Source: Clostridia bacterium (GTDB lineage: Bacteria; Bacillota; Clostridia; Christensenellales; CAG-138). From it: 38,551 nt of DNA. Position 1 is the first letter of the stretch. The number at the start of each line of letters is the position of its first letter. Where the stretch lies: assembly GCA_017438865.1 (NCBI GenBank), contig JAFRUN010000038.1, positions 1 to 38,551 of the forward strand, given 5' to 3'. Under the pieces are notes generated by a model. The model was given only the letters and a program-made list of their open reading frames with translations, was not told where the DNA came from and did not search any database. Below, piece after piece: positions 23,589 through 31,892 of this stretch. A program made the position numbers and the translations under genes.

Positions 23589-24617
23589 ATGAACGTCTGG
23601 AACGGCTATCGGAAAGGCATCAATCTCGGCGGCTGGTTTTCCCAGTGCGACCACACGCAGAAGCGATACGATACCTTTATCCGCGATGCGGATTTTGCAG
23701 CGATCAGAAGCTGGGGCGCGGATCATGTGCGCGTGCCGATCGACTATGAGCTTCTGGAGGATAAGGACGGCGCACCGCGGGAGGACGGATACCGGCGTCT
23801 TCAAAAGACGATCGATCTCTGCAGAAAAAACGGGCTCAACATGATCCTCGATCTGCATAAAACGGCGGGGTTTTCGTTCGACGCGGACGAGGGAGAAGCG
23901 GGATTCTTTGACAGCGAAGCGTATCAGGAACGGTTCTGCCGGCTTTGGGAACGCATTGCGGCACATTTCGGAAACAACGCGGATATGCTGGCGTTCGAGC
24001 TTCTGAACGAGGTCACGGAAAAGGAATACCGCGATACCTGGAACCGTGTCGCGGCTGCCTGCATCCGCCGCATCCGGGCGATCGCGCCGGACGTGTGGAT
24101 CCTGGTCGGCGGGTACTATCACAACAGCGCCGTAGCCGTCAGGGACATCGACGTGCCGAACGACGGCCGCATCGTTTATAACTTCCATTGCTACGAGCCG
24201 CTGATTTTCACGCACCAGGGTGCGGACTGGATCAAAACGATGGATCCGGCGTTCCGGATCCCGGTCACGGCGACCTTTGCGGAAATGGCGGAGGCGGACG
24301 TTCGCATGGGAACGCTGTCCTGCGCGGGCTATGAGAAATACCCGAAGGATACCGTCTTGTCGAGCGCGTATTTTGAAGCGTTCATGGCGGAAGCCGTGTC
24401 GGTCGCGGAGCGGAAGGGCGTGCCGCTGTACTGCGGCGAATACGGCGTGATCGACCGCGCAAAACCGGAGGACGCCGTCGAATGGTTCCGCATGATCCAC
24501 GCGGCGTTTGAGAAGTACGGCATCGGACGCGCGGCGTGGAGCTATCGCGAGATGGATTTCGGTCTTTCCGACGCGCGCATGGACGCCGTGCGGGAAGAAC
24601 TGCTGCGGTATCTGTGA
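23589..24617 (+). CDS. Cytoplasmic GH5 beta-glucanase or cello-oligosaccharidase
   Basis: The 342-residue family 5 protein has no signal peptide. It starts MNVWNGYRKGINLGGW with AGGAG seven bases before the ATG. The catalytic glutamates are Glu141 (FELLNEV) and Glu284 (YCGEYGV); His90 (LDLHKT), His200 and Tyr202 (NFHCYEP) are also conserved. Acting inside the cell, it should shorten imported oligosaccharides, complementing the phosphorylase, which prefers the disaccharide. It is the last gene of the regulator-transporter cluster, behind a leaky terminator. Exact specificity (beta-1,4 versus mixed-linkage) cannot be read from the sequence. Confidence 0.88.
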   Translation: MNVWNGYRKGINLGGWFSQCDHTQKRYDTFIRDADFAAIRSWGADHVRVPIDYELLEDKDGAPREDGYRRLQKTIDLCRKNGLNMILDLHKTAGFSFDADEGEAGFFDSEAYQERFCRLWERIAAHFGNNADMLAFELLNEVTEKEYRDTWNRVAAACIRRIRAIAPDVWILVGGYYHNSAVAVRDIDVPNDGRIVYNFHCYEPLIFTHQGADWIKTMDPAFRIPVTATFAEMAEADVRMGTLSCAGYEKYPKDTVLSSAYFEAFMAEAVSVAERKGVPLYCGEYGVIDRAKPEDAVEWFRMIHAAFEKYGIGRAAWSYREMDFGLSDARMDAVREELLRYL

Positions 24618-25017
24618 TGCGATGAACGGCGCAAATCGTTGACTGAAGATATCGGATCCGATCGGAGGCGTGCTGCGGCTTCATACCGCTGTTCATCGAC
24701 GGGAAGGCGCGCCTGCGCGGAACGGAACCCGTTTCGGCGAAGTCGTTCTTTCGGAAACGGAATTGAGAAAAGAGATCGTTCTGAAGGCCGTTTTTTCAGC
24801 CGGAGAGGGCACGACATCTTCCGGGCCCGGCCGGAAACACAAAGTAACGCCGCCGTCTGCACCGAGTTGGATCATCATCGGAGTTTGAAGCATCTTAAAA
24901 AGATCGTCTTGTCCGGTTTGCAAAGGAAATATCGTGCGTCCGCCGCGATGCCGCATTGCCCGGCGAACGGAACATCGGTGCAGATCGGTTTTCCCGTAAA
25001 CGACGCCGAACGGCAAA
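24618..25017. other. 400-bp stretch without a recognisable gene
   Basis: All six frames give only short arginine- or serine-rich translations without a ribosome binding site or known motif. No strong hairpins were found until the two terminators that follow. It could be a decayed gene or a long 3' region. Confidence 0.4.
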
Positions 25018-25052
25018 AACAAACAGCTCCGGCAGTACCGGAGCTGTTTTTC
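25018..25052. terminator. Bidirectional terminator, first of two
   Basis: AACAGCTCCGG (25022-25032) pairs with CCGGAGCTGTT (25038-25048), with TTTTT on the plus side and TTTGTTTTTG on the minus side. It is nearly the same hairpin as at 5742-5776 and serves the convergent hydrolase gene. Confidence 0.85.
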
Positions 25053-25079
25053 ATTGCAGTATGTCCTGTTCCGTAAACA

Positions 25080-25107
25080 CCGCAGGCAAAAGCGCCTGCG
25101 GGTTTTT
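25080..25107 (+). terminator. Second terminator between convergent units
   Basis: CCGCAGGC (25080-25087) pairs with GCCTGCGG (25094-25101), followed by GTTTTT. The T-tract is on the plus strand. Confidence 0.75.
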
Positions 25108-25115
25108 CTGCGGTT

Positions 25116-26123
25116 TCAGATCGCGCCGCCGAAGAAGCGCAGGACCGTTTCGAGAAACGCCGGATCGAGCTCGTTCGCAAGCGCCTTGTCCGCATCGTTC
25201 GGATCGGCAAGCTCACACCGGTAGCGCGCGGCGCCCGCGGACAGCCACGGCGTGGAATGCTCGCTGCGGTACGGCGAGGTGATCAGAAGACTTTTTACAT
25301 TCGGATTCCGGTACTGCTCCGGATCGCGGATCAGACTGTTCTCATACGGCACGAGATCGTCCGAGTCTCCGCCGACGATCCAAACGGGCGTAACCGCCGC
25401 GTCGATCGCTTCGCGCGCCGAATCGTTCGCGTCCGCGCCGAACAGGAAGAAGGATTCGAGCGCGAGGAAGGGGTACTGGATATCGGCAAGCACACCGACG
25501 CGCGCCTTTGCGTGTCCGTACATCAGCGGAACGGGACGGTCGAAGCCGGCGATGCAGACGGCGGCGCGAATCTCCGGATGATCCCTCAGCGCCGTCGCCG
25601 CGGCGTACGCGCCCGCGCTGTGTCCGTAGAGCACGACGGGAAGCCCGTTCCACGCCTTTGAGGCGGTCCGGTATTCCAGGAGCGCGGCAAGATCCCGGCG
25701 GATCTGCTGAAGCCCCTTTGACCAAGCGCCCTCGCTTTTGCCGATGCCCGTCGCGTCCCAGGTGACGACCGACCAGCCGGCGTGTACGAATTCGACGATC
25801 TCGGGAAGGTGCGCGTCCGCGCCGTCGCCGATGCCGTTGACGACGACGATCAGTCCGCGCGGATCTTCGGCGTCGTACCGGAAGCCCGAGAGCGTATTTC
25901 GTCCGGACGGAAAGACGAAGGATTCGCGCGAAACGTCCGGCTGAAGCTCCTCATAGGCGTAATGCAGCGGAGAAAGTCCGCTTCTTCGCGGAAAGAGCGC
26001 GAAAAACACGACGGCGGACGCGATCATCGAGACCGCACAGTATATGAGCAGCGCGCCGAGCGCGATGCACAGCGCTCTGCGTACCGGATGCTTTCGTTTG
26101 ACTTTTGGCGCCGAATGCTTCAT
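25116..26123 (-). CDS. Membrane-anchored alpha/beta hydrolase
   Basis: The 335-residue protein has a basic N terminus, one membrane helix at about 17-44, and an alpha/beta hydrolase domain. The nucleophile elbow is GHSAG (Ser169), the oxyanion region VVVNGIGD, the acid probably in GGDSDDLVP, and the histidine in RSEHSTPW. The long anchor puts the catalytic domain outside or at the membrane. GGGAGGAG precedes the ATG. It is transcribed after the DUF4190-like gene, but a terminator separates them. Substrate unknown; lipases, esterases and peptidases share this fold. Confidence 0.85.
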   Translation of the reverse strand: MKHSAPKVKRKHPVRRALCIALGALLIYCAVSMIASAVVFFALFPRRSGLSPLHYAYEELQPDVSRESFVFPSGRNTLSGFRYDAEDPRGLIVVVNGIGDGADAHLPEIVEFVHAGWSVVTWDATGIGKSEGAWSKGLQQIRRDLAALLEYRTASKAWNGLPVVLYGHSAGAYAAATALRDHPEIRAAVCIAGFDRPVPLMYGHAKARVGVLADIQYPFLALESFFLFGADANDSAREAIDAAVTPVWIVGGDSDDLVPYENSLIRDPEQYRNPNVKSLLITSPYRSEHSTPWLSAGAARYRCELADPNDADKALANELDPAFLETVLRFFGGAI

Positions 26124-26139
26124 TCCGCTCCTCCCGAAT

Positions 26140-26172
26140 CAAAAACGTGACGCCGGGAAACCGACGTCACGC
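26140..26172 (-). terminator. Terminator between DUF4190-like gene and hydrolase (minus strand)
   Basis: On the minus strand, CGTGACG (26171-26165) pairs with CGTCACG (26152-26146), with a smaller GG/CC pairing inside the loop, and TTTTT follows. Confidence 0.7.
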
Positions 26173-26201
26173 ATACTGACGCTTGATCAGTCCGGGACTG
26201 A

Positions 26202-26486
26202 TTATCTGAGCGCGCCGCTGGCAGCAGCCGCAATGATCAAGATGAGGTAGATCGCGATAACGATCGTTGCGATGATGCCGAGGATCAGACCGACTTTGCT
26301 CAGAATAAAGCCGACCTTGGCTGCACCGGCCAGTTCGCCGCCCTGTGCGATGAATTCCTTGCCCTTTTTACGGCCGATCGCACCGAAGATGATGCCGAGG
26401 ATGCCGCAGAAAACGAGACTCAGAATGCCGAACGTAAGCGTATTCGGCTGCGGCAGATTGTTCTGATCGAAATTGTACTGTTCCAT
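26202..26486 (-). CDS. DUF4190-like small membrane protein
   Basis: The 94-residue protein starts with an asparagine/glutamine-rich head (MEQYNFDQNNLPQPN). It has two hydrophobic segments (about 17-38 and 58-90) separated by the basic loop GRKKGKEF, as in the DUF4190 group. It has its own promoter and a strong GGAGGAGG ribosome binding site, then a terminator, so it is a single-gene unit. Function unknown. Confidence 0.8.
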   Translation of the reverse strand: MEQYNFDQNNLPQPNTLTFGILSLVFCGILGIIFGAIGRKKGKEFIAQGGELAGAAKVGFILSKVGLILGIIATIVIAIYLILIIAAAASGALR

Positions 26487-26517
26487 TATGTTTTCCTCCT
26501 CCTTTTGGATTCAATGC

Positions 26518-26546
26518 ATTATAGCACGCCGTACGCGCAAAAGCAA
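26518..26546 (-). promoter_or_regulatory. Promoter of the DUF4190-like gene
   Basis: On the minus strand, TTGCTT (26541-26546), a 17-bp spacer and TATAAT (26518-26523) lie about 32 bp before the start codon. No GC-rich terminator hairpin separates it from the end of the long operon at 26566. Confidence 0.65.
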
Positions 26547-26565
26547 CAAAAATACACTTTTTTCA

Positions 26566-27534
26566 TCAAATTGCATCTTCTTTCGCCTTTGCGTCCAGCT
26601 CCTTAAGATATTCTATGATCGTTTCGTCGTATTTTTCCGTATCGTTGATGCGGATGCGGGAATGCGCACCGTGCGGGAACCATACGATCTTTTTCGGCGC
26701 GCTGCAATGCGCGTAGAGGTATTCCGCCTGGTCCGGCGTGGAATAGGTATCCTCGCGGCTGTGCAGGAACAGAATGGGCTTTCCGAGCTTCTCAATGCGC
26801 TTGAACGGGCCGTCGGTGACGACATTTGCGTGCGAGCACAGCCGGATCCAGAGCATGACCTCCTGCTGCACGGGGAAGCGCTTTTTTTCGGGACGGTCGA
26901 CCTTCATGTGATTGTCGAACGACCGGTAGAAGGAGTAGTACATGCCCTCGCAGGACATCGCCTCGATATAATCCGGGCATTCCGGCGCGGTCAGCGCAAA
27001 CAGCGCCGTGGAGGAGCCGATGCAGATGCCGTGCAAAAACACGCGCTCGTTGCCGAGATCGTCGTGCAGAAGGCGGCACCATTCGAGGATGTCGCGGTAC
27101 TCGCGGTAGCCGAGGCAGCTCACCCTGCCCTCGGAAAGTCCGTGCGCGCGGTTGTCGATGACGAGCACGTTTCTGCCCGCGCGGCGGAACGGCTCCGCGA
27201 AATAGTAGGAATACAGCACGCATTCCGTGCGCCCCGCAATGATCAGCGCGGCGGAGCTGCCGCCGAAATCGAAATATTCGCCGACGAGCCGCAATCCGTC
27301 GCTTTTGATCTCCACCTCGCGCTTGCGGTCGGCGTATGATTTACCCCATTCGATGCCGATGTCATGCATCCTGCAGTATTCGGGATCCTCGGGGAAGCTG
27401 CAGCCGCGGTCCCATTTGCCGGGCTTGTTGCGCCGGAGCAGCACGGAATAGATGATCCATGCAAGGATCATCGTGGGGATGACGAAGAAGAAGAGCACCG
27501 CGCCGAGCGCGATCAGAATCCAAAGCCAGACCAT
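26566..27534 (-). CDS. Alpha/beta hydrolase with cysteine at the nucleophile position
   Basis: The 322-residue protein has an N-terminal membrane helix (about 3-32) and an alpha/beta hydrolase domain. The usual G-x-S-x-G elbow reads GICIG, so Cys171 takes the place of serine, as in dienelactone hydrolases. Other landmarks are VIDNRAHGLSEG, a probable acid in HSREDTYS and a histidine in PHGAHSRI. It closes the long minus-strand operon, 10 bp after FakA. Acting on an acyl or lipid substrate would fit the operon, but this is inference. Confidence 0.85.
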   Translation of the reverse strand: MVWLWILIALGAVLFFFVIPTMILAWIIYSVLLRRNKPGKWDRGCSFPEDPEYCRMHDIGIEWGKSYADRKREVEIKSDGLRLVGEYFDFGGSSAALIIAGRTECVLYSYYFAEPFRRAGRNVLVIDNRAHGLSEGRVSCLGYREYRDILEWCRLLHDDLGNERVFLHGICIGSSTALFALTAPECPDYIEAMSCEGMYYSFYRSFDNHMKVDRPEKKRFPVQQEVMLWIRLCSHANVVTDGPFKRIEKLGKPILFLHSREDTYSTPDQAEYLYAHCSAPKKIVWFPHGAHSRIRINDTEKYDETIIEYLKELDAKAKEDAI

Positions 27535-27544
27535 ACCGTTTCCC

Positions 27545-29182
27545 TCACATGATTCCGATTTCCCAACGATAAACCTCCTGCCCGGCGTCGACGAATTCGA
27601 GCCCGAGCATCGGATACCGCCCGGCGATCGCTTCGGCGAGCGCTTCCTCGTCGGATGCGGAGACGCCTGCGCCGCGCAGGACGATGCCGGTTTCGCGGTC
27701 GTCGATATCTTCGATCATGGCAAGCGCGCCGAGGATCGCCGCCTTCCAGTCGCGTTCGACACAGACGAGCTCGCCGCCCAGAAACGCGATTTCCTCGCCG
27801 CGGCGGCAGCGGATCTCGTGGTATGTGTAATCGCGCGAGGCGGTCGTTTCCCGCAGGGTGACGATGTTGTCGATGCCGGAGCGCATGCCGCGGATGCGCT
27901 TTTCAAGGTCCTTCTCGTCCGGAATATCCATGGCGATCGCGTAGTAGCCCTCCGCAAAGCTCCTGGACGGCAGGACCGTCACGCGCTTTTCGGGCACGAG
28001 CGACGCCGCCTGCTCGGCGGCAAGGATGATGTTCTTGTTGTTCGGCAGCACGACGATCTCATCGGCGTCGAGGGAATCGAATGCGGAAACGAACTCCTGC
28101 GCGGAGGTGTTCATGGCGGCGTCGGCGTCGAGCACACAGTCCGCGCCGAGTCCTTCAAACAGCTTGCGCATGCCCGCGCCGTTCACCACGGCGACCACGG
28201 ACAGGGGCTTGTGCACGGCGGGCTTGACGACGCGGTCGCGCTCGTTGTGCTGTATCTGCATATTTTCGAGCTTGAACGTCAGAAACTCGCCGTACCGCTG
28301 CGCCAGCTCGATGATGACGGACGGCGCCTTCGTGTGGATGTGCACCTTGACGCGCTTGCCGTCCTGCACGCAGACGACGGAGTCGCCGAGCCGGTCGAGC
28401 GCGCCGGCAAACGCTTTCAGCCGGAAGTCCTGCTCATAGGCGGAGCCGTTCATGCGCTGCAGGATGAACTCCATGCAGTAGCCGTCGACAAAGACGCTGT
28501 CCTCGTTGAACAGGCCGAGGTCCGGATCGTCGTTCTTCGGCTCGCTCCGCTGCGCGGTATCCTCCAGAACCTCGCCGTTCAGGTATTTCACCATGCCCTC
28601 AAAGATCAGGATGTAGCCCGTCGCGCCGCTGTCGACCACGCCCGCGTCCTTCAGCACCGGAAGCATTTCGGGGGTAAGGACCAGCGTCTTGCGCATTTCG
28701 GCGACATAGGCGGAGAGGATGAAGTCGATCGTGGAGCCGCGGGTGATCTGCGAGCGGATGTGCTCGATGCCCTCGCGCGCGACGGAGAGGATCGTGCCCT
28801 CGACCGGCTTCATGACCGCGCCGTAGGCGACGCGGTAGCCGCGCACCAGCGCGTTCCGGAGCTCGCCCGGACCGATCAGAAGCGCGCGCGAAAGCGCCTG
28901 CGAAAAGCCGTAGAAGAACTGCGACAGGATGACGCCGGAGTTGCCTCTTGCGCCGAGCAGCATACCGGAGGCGAGCGATTTCGTAAAGACGTTGACGTCG
29001 CCGCTGCGTTCCGCGAGGGAAAGCCCGTGCTCCAGCGTCTTCACCATATTGGTGCCGGTGTCGCCGTCGGGGACGGGGAAGACGTTCAGACGGTTGATCT
29101 CGTCCTCGCTTGCGCGAAGGTTTGCGAGCCCGTTTCTGAGCATTTGTTCCAATTCGATTCCGTTGATTCGTTTGACTGCCAT
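27545..29182 (-). CDS. fakA: Fatty acid kinase FakA (DAK2/DhaL domain protein)
   Basis: From ATG 29182 the product has 545 residues and aligns with FakA/YloV from its first residues (MAVKRINGIELEQML). An in-frame ATG at 29209 would add nine residues and cannot be excluded. The N-terminal DhaL kinase domain has the metal/ATP motif NVFPVPDGDTGTNM and LLGARGNSGVILSQ. The middle and C-terminal domains follow the FakA pattern, with ALAMIEDIDDRETG near the end. FakA phosphorylates fatty acids held by a FakB (DegV) protein, giving acyl phosphate for phospholipid synthesis. A DegV protein is encoded two genes upstream in the same operon, which strongly supports the assignment. Confidence 0.9.
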   Translation of the reverse strand: MAVKRINGIELEQMLRNGLANLRASEDEINRLNVFPVPDGDTGTNMVKTLEHGLSLAERSGDVNVFTKSLASGMLLGARGNSGVILSQFFYGFSQALSRALLIGPGELRNALVRGYRVAYGAVMKPVEGTILSVAREGIEHIRSQITRGSTIDFILSAYVAEMRKTLVLTPEMLPVLKDAGVVDSGATGYILIFEGMVKYLNGEVLEDTAQRSEPKNDDPDLGLFNEDSVFVDGYCMEFILQRMNGSAYEQDFRLKAFAGALDRLGDSVVCVQDGKRVKVHIHTKAPSVIIELAQRYGEFLTFKLENMQIQHNERDRVVKPAVHKPLSVVAVVNGAGMRKLFEGLGADCVLDADAAMNTSAQEFVSAFDSLDADEIVVLPNNKNIILAAEQAASLVPEKRVTVLPSRSFAEGYYAIAMDIPDEKDLEKRIRGMRSGIDNIVTLRETTASRDYTYHEIRCRRGEEIAFLGGELVCVERDWKAAILGALAMIEDIDDRETGIVLRGAGVSASDEEALAEAIAGRYPMLGLEFVDAGQEVYRWEIGIM

Positions 29183-29230
29183 ATTCGTTCCTGTATTGTT
29201 GCCGTACATGCGGGACGGTCCCGCAAAGGT

Positions 29231-30925
29231 TCACTTTTCTGTCCGCTCTTCTTTTCCCATCTGCGCGAGGGATTTCGGCAGCATAAAGGACAGCACAAAC
29301 GCGATCATGACCGCGATTGCGCAGATCAGCGTCATCCATTCGACGGTCCAGGTCTTTTTCAGCGCCGTCAGAATGACGTAGCTCGCAATGCCGGAGGCGA
29401 CGCCCGCAAAGAGTCCCTGCACCGCAAAATACATGGCGGCGTTCGAGATGCCGGTGCGCTGCTCGTCCTCTGCGGCGAGCTGGGCGGGTACCGAGTACGC
29501 AACGGAGAACAGCGCGCCGATGCCGAACGAGGAGATGAGACCGGTGAGGATCGCAAGGATCGTCTTCGCCGGACTCTGCGCCTTGATGGTGAACGCCTCG
29601 CGGCCGATCGTCGTAAGCGTGTCCTCCACGACGATGTCGTGTACGGCCGTCTTGCCGCGATTCTCGACCTGAACGGTGAATGTGACGGTTTCGCCCGCTT
29701 TGAGGTTGCTCGTCTTGCTTGCGGACTTGGTGACGCGGATTGCGTTGTCCGCGCGCTTCGCTGCCTGCTTCGATTCGATCGCGTCGGTTGTCAGAAGGGT
29801 ATAGTCATAGGAGTCGGAGACGGTGCTGCCGTCCTCGAGACGTCCCGTTGCGGTGATCGTGCTGTCGATGTGCCCCGCGCTGACGTCCGCCTCCGTGACG
29901 GTGTAGTCAAAGGAGAACTTCACCGGGCGCGTCGGCACGAAGGAAACGAGGAACATCGCCGCCATGCCGATCGCGAAGATCGCGAGCGTATAGCGGAACG
30001 AGAAAGCAAACCCTTTCTTTTTGGTCAGCTTGTTGTAGATGATCAGCGTGAACGGCACGGGCGCGAACGCCGCCATCATGACGAAGATCATGCTCATGCC
30101 GGACACCGAGAAGTACTCGTTGATGCCGGAAAGGAAGAGCTGCACGCCGAGCGTCATGAACGAATAGACGACCATCCAGAGGATGTACTTTTTATCCATG
30201 AAGGTGTAACGGATCGACTGGAACAGACCGACGGCTTTTTCCTCGCCGTTTTCGTTCCTGACGCCGTCCTTGGTGGAGTCTTCCTTGATGAGGAACAGCG
30301 GGATCAGCATCGTCGCGACGATCGGCAGCACGATCATGGCGACCGGACGGATGTTCATACCGTTCAGCAGCATGCGCACCACGACATAGCCGAGGATGAA
30401 GTAGACGATGTCGCAGACCGATTTCACGTTCGAAATGAAGTTGCGTTCCTCCTGCGTGTCGACGATCTCGGTGAACGTCGCGTAATAGGTGACCATCGTC
30501 AGCGTATAGAAGCTGTAGAACACGCACAGCGCAATGCCGTAGAAGAACGTGTTGCCGAGCGATTCGCCGCCCTTGTACGGCGTGACCAGCGCGAACAGCA
30601 CATATGCGAGGATCATCGGGACAAGACCGATGATCAGCGCCGGACGCCTGCGTCCGAACCGCGTTTTCAGGTTATCCGTAAACGACGCCATCGGAACGTC
30701 GATCACGCCGTCGATGATCTTTGCGATCAGTCCGAACACAGCCCAGACCGCCGGGATGACGAGGTCGCGGCTCCAAAAGGTCTGGTTCCCGACGACGTCG
30801 GGACCGAAGCCGGATGCGATGATCGCGCTGCACAGGTACGATCCGACCATCAGGTTCAGCATGTTGACGCCCATGCCGCCGATCGCGTACAGGAACATCT
30901 GCCATTTCTTGGTGAGCTTTCTCAT
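29231..30925 (-). CDS. GPH-family transporter with an inserted DUF11/DUF7507-like domain
   Basis: The 564-residue protein is a twelve-helix transporter of the glycoside-pentoside-hexuronide type. It has DGVIDVPMASFTDN and TRFGRRRPALI near the N terminus and AYSVPAQLAAEDEQRTG before the last helices. Between helices nine and ten (about residues 333-452; 29570-29929) sits a 120-residue insert. Its parts read DYTVTEADVSAGHIDSTITA and IRVTKSASKTSNLKAGETVT, then FTVQVENRG and VVEDTL. This is the style of DUF11 and DUF7507 repeat domains of surface proteins. By topology this loop should face outward. Without it the protein has a normal length of about 444. The cargo is unknown. AAAGGAA precedes the ATG. 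Confidence 0.85.
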   Translation of the reverse strand: MRKLTKKWQMFLYAIGGMGVNMLNLMVGSYLCSAIIASGFGPDVVGNQTFWSRDLVIPAVWAVFGLIAKIIDGVIDVPMASFTDNLKTRFGRRRPALIIGLVPMILAYVLFALVTPYKGGESLGNTFFYGIALCVFYSFYTLTMVTYYATFTEIVDTQEERNFISNVKSVCDIVYFILGYVVVRMLLNGMNIRPVAMIVLPIVATMLIPLFLIKEDSTKDGVRNENGEEKAVGLFQSIRYTFMDKKYILWMVVYSFMTLGVQLFLSGINEYFSVSGMSMIFVMMAAFAPVPFTLIIYNKLTKKKGFAFSFRYTLAIFAIGMAAMFLVSFVPTRPVKFSFDYTVTEADVSAGHIDSTITATGRLEDGSTVSDSYDYTLLTTDAIESKQAAKRADNAIRVTKSASKTSNLKAGETVTFTVQVENRGKTAVHDIVVEDTLTTIGREAFTIKAQSPAKTILAILTGLISSFGIGALFSVAYSVPAQLAAEDEQRTGISNAAMYFAVQGLFAGVASGIASYVILTALKKTWTVEWMTLICAIAVMIAFVLSFMLPKSLAQMGKEERTEK

Positions 30926-30955
30926 GTGAATTCCTTTCCCCCTCAGAAAGAAGTT

Positions 30956-31891
30956 TTATTTTTCGGAAGCCAGCGCTTTTTCGATGATCGCGCGTTCTTC
31001 GCCGAGATCCTTCGAGATCGGCTTTCCGATATAGTACGCCGCCATCAGACCCGGTCCGATGTTGATGCCGCAGGACGGGAACACGTCGTTGATAAAGATC
31101 GCCTTCGGATGAAAACGCTCCTCGATGAGCTCCTGATACTTCTCCGCCTGCGGGAAACGGCTGGTCTGCGCGATGAAGATGATCTGCTCGGACGGGTTCT
31201 CGATCGTGTTTTCAATGTAGTTCAGAAGCGCGGCGTAGGCGGCCTTCGCGCCCTTCGCCTTGCCGATCACGGTGGTGAGACCGTTGTAGTCGAATTCGCC
31301 GATCGGCTTGATGCCTGCGAGCGTGCCGAAAAACGCCTTGGCGTTGGTGAGACGGCCCTTCTTCGCAACGAAGCTCAGATCGTCGAGCCAGCCCGCCTGA
31401 TGGAAGCGGTTCTTGTTCGCCTCGATCCAGTCGGCGACCTCTTCCATTGTTTTGCCTTCTTCGCGGAGCATGGACGCATAGACCGCCATCAGACCGAAGC
31501 CCGGTCCGAAGCGCAGCGTATCGATGCAACGGATGTCTGCGTCGGGACAGGTCTCCCTGACCAGCTTTGCGGCGGTGCAGGCGAAGCCGTATGTGCCGGA
31601 AATGCCGCCGGAAATGGTCATCACGAGCAGCGGCGTGCCGTCTTTGACGATCTCCTCCATGGCGATGCGGAATTCCTCCACGTTGGCGGGCGCGGTGGAA
31701 TAGCCGTTCGGGTTCTTCTTGAGATCGGCATAGAACGCGTCGCGCGGGAAGCGGTCCCACGTCAGAGGACCGGGAATGTCCGACTTGTCGGGCAGAACGA
31801 TGTGTCCCGGAATGACGCGAATGTCGTACTGCTTCTGGAAATCTTCCTGCAGATCGCAGGTTCCGTCGCAAAGAATTGCAAATCTCTGCAT
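30956..31891 (-). CDS. DegV-family fatty-acid-binding protein (FakB-like)
   Basis: The 311-residue protein has the DegV fold: the N-terminal FAILCDGTCDL strand, the signature ISGGISGTYG (about 104-113), a middle region with SFVAKKGRLTNAKAFFGTL, and a C-terminal INIGPGLMAAYY motif. Proteins of this family bind a fatty acid deep inside and present it to FakA for phosphorylation. The co-operonic fakA supports that function. AGGAGG stands eight bases before the ATG. Many Clostridia have several DegV copies with different chain preferences; the preference here is not readable. Confidence 0.9.
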   Translation of the reverse strand: MQRFAILCDGTCDLQEDFQKQYDIRVIPGHIVLPDKSDIPGPLTWDRFPRDAFYADLKKNPNGYSTAPANVEEFRIAMEEIVKDGTPLLVMTISGGISGTYGFACTAAKLVRETCPDADIRCIDTLRFGPGFGLMAVYASMLREEGKTMEEVADWIEANKNRFHQAGWLDDLSFVAKKGRLTNAKAFFGTLAGIKPIGEFDYNGLTTVIGKAKGAKAAYAALLNYIENTIENPSEQIIFIAQTSRFPQAEKYQELIEERFHPKAIFINDVFPSCGINIGPGLMAAYYIGKPISKDLGEERAIIEKALASEK

Positions 31892-31892
31892 A

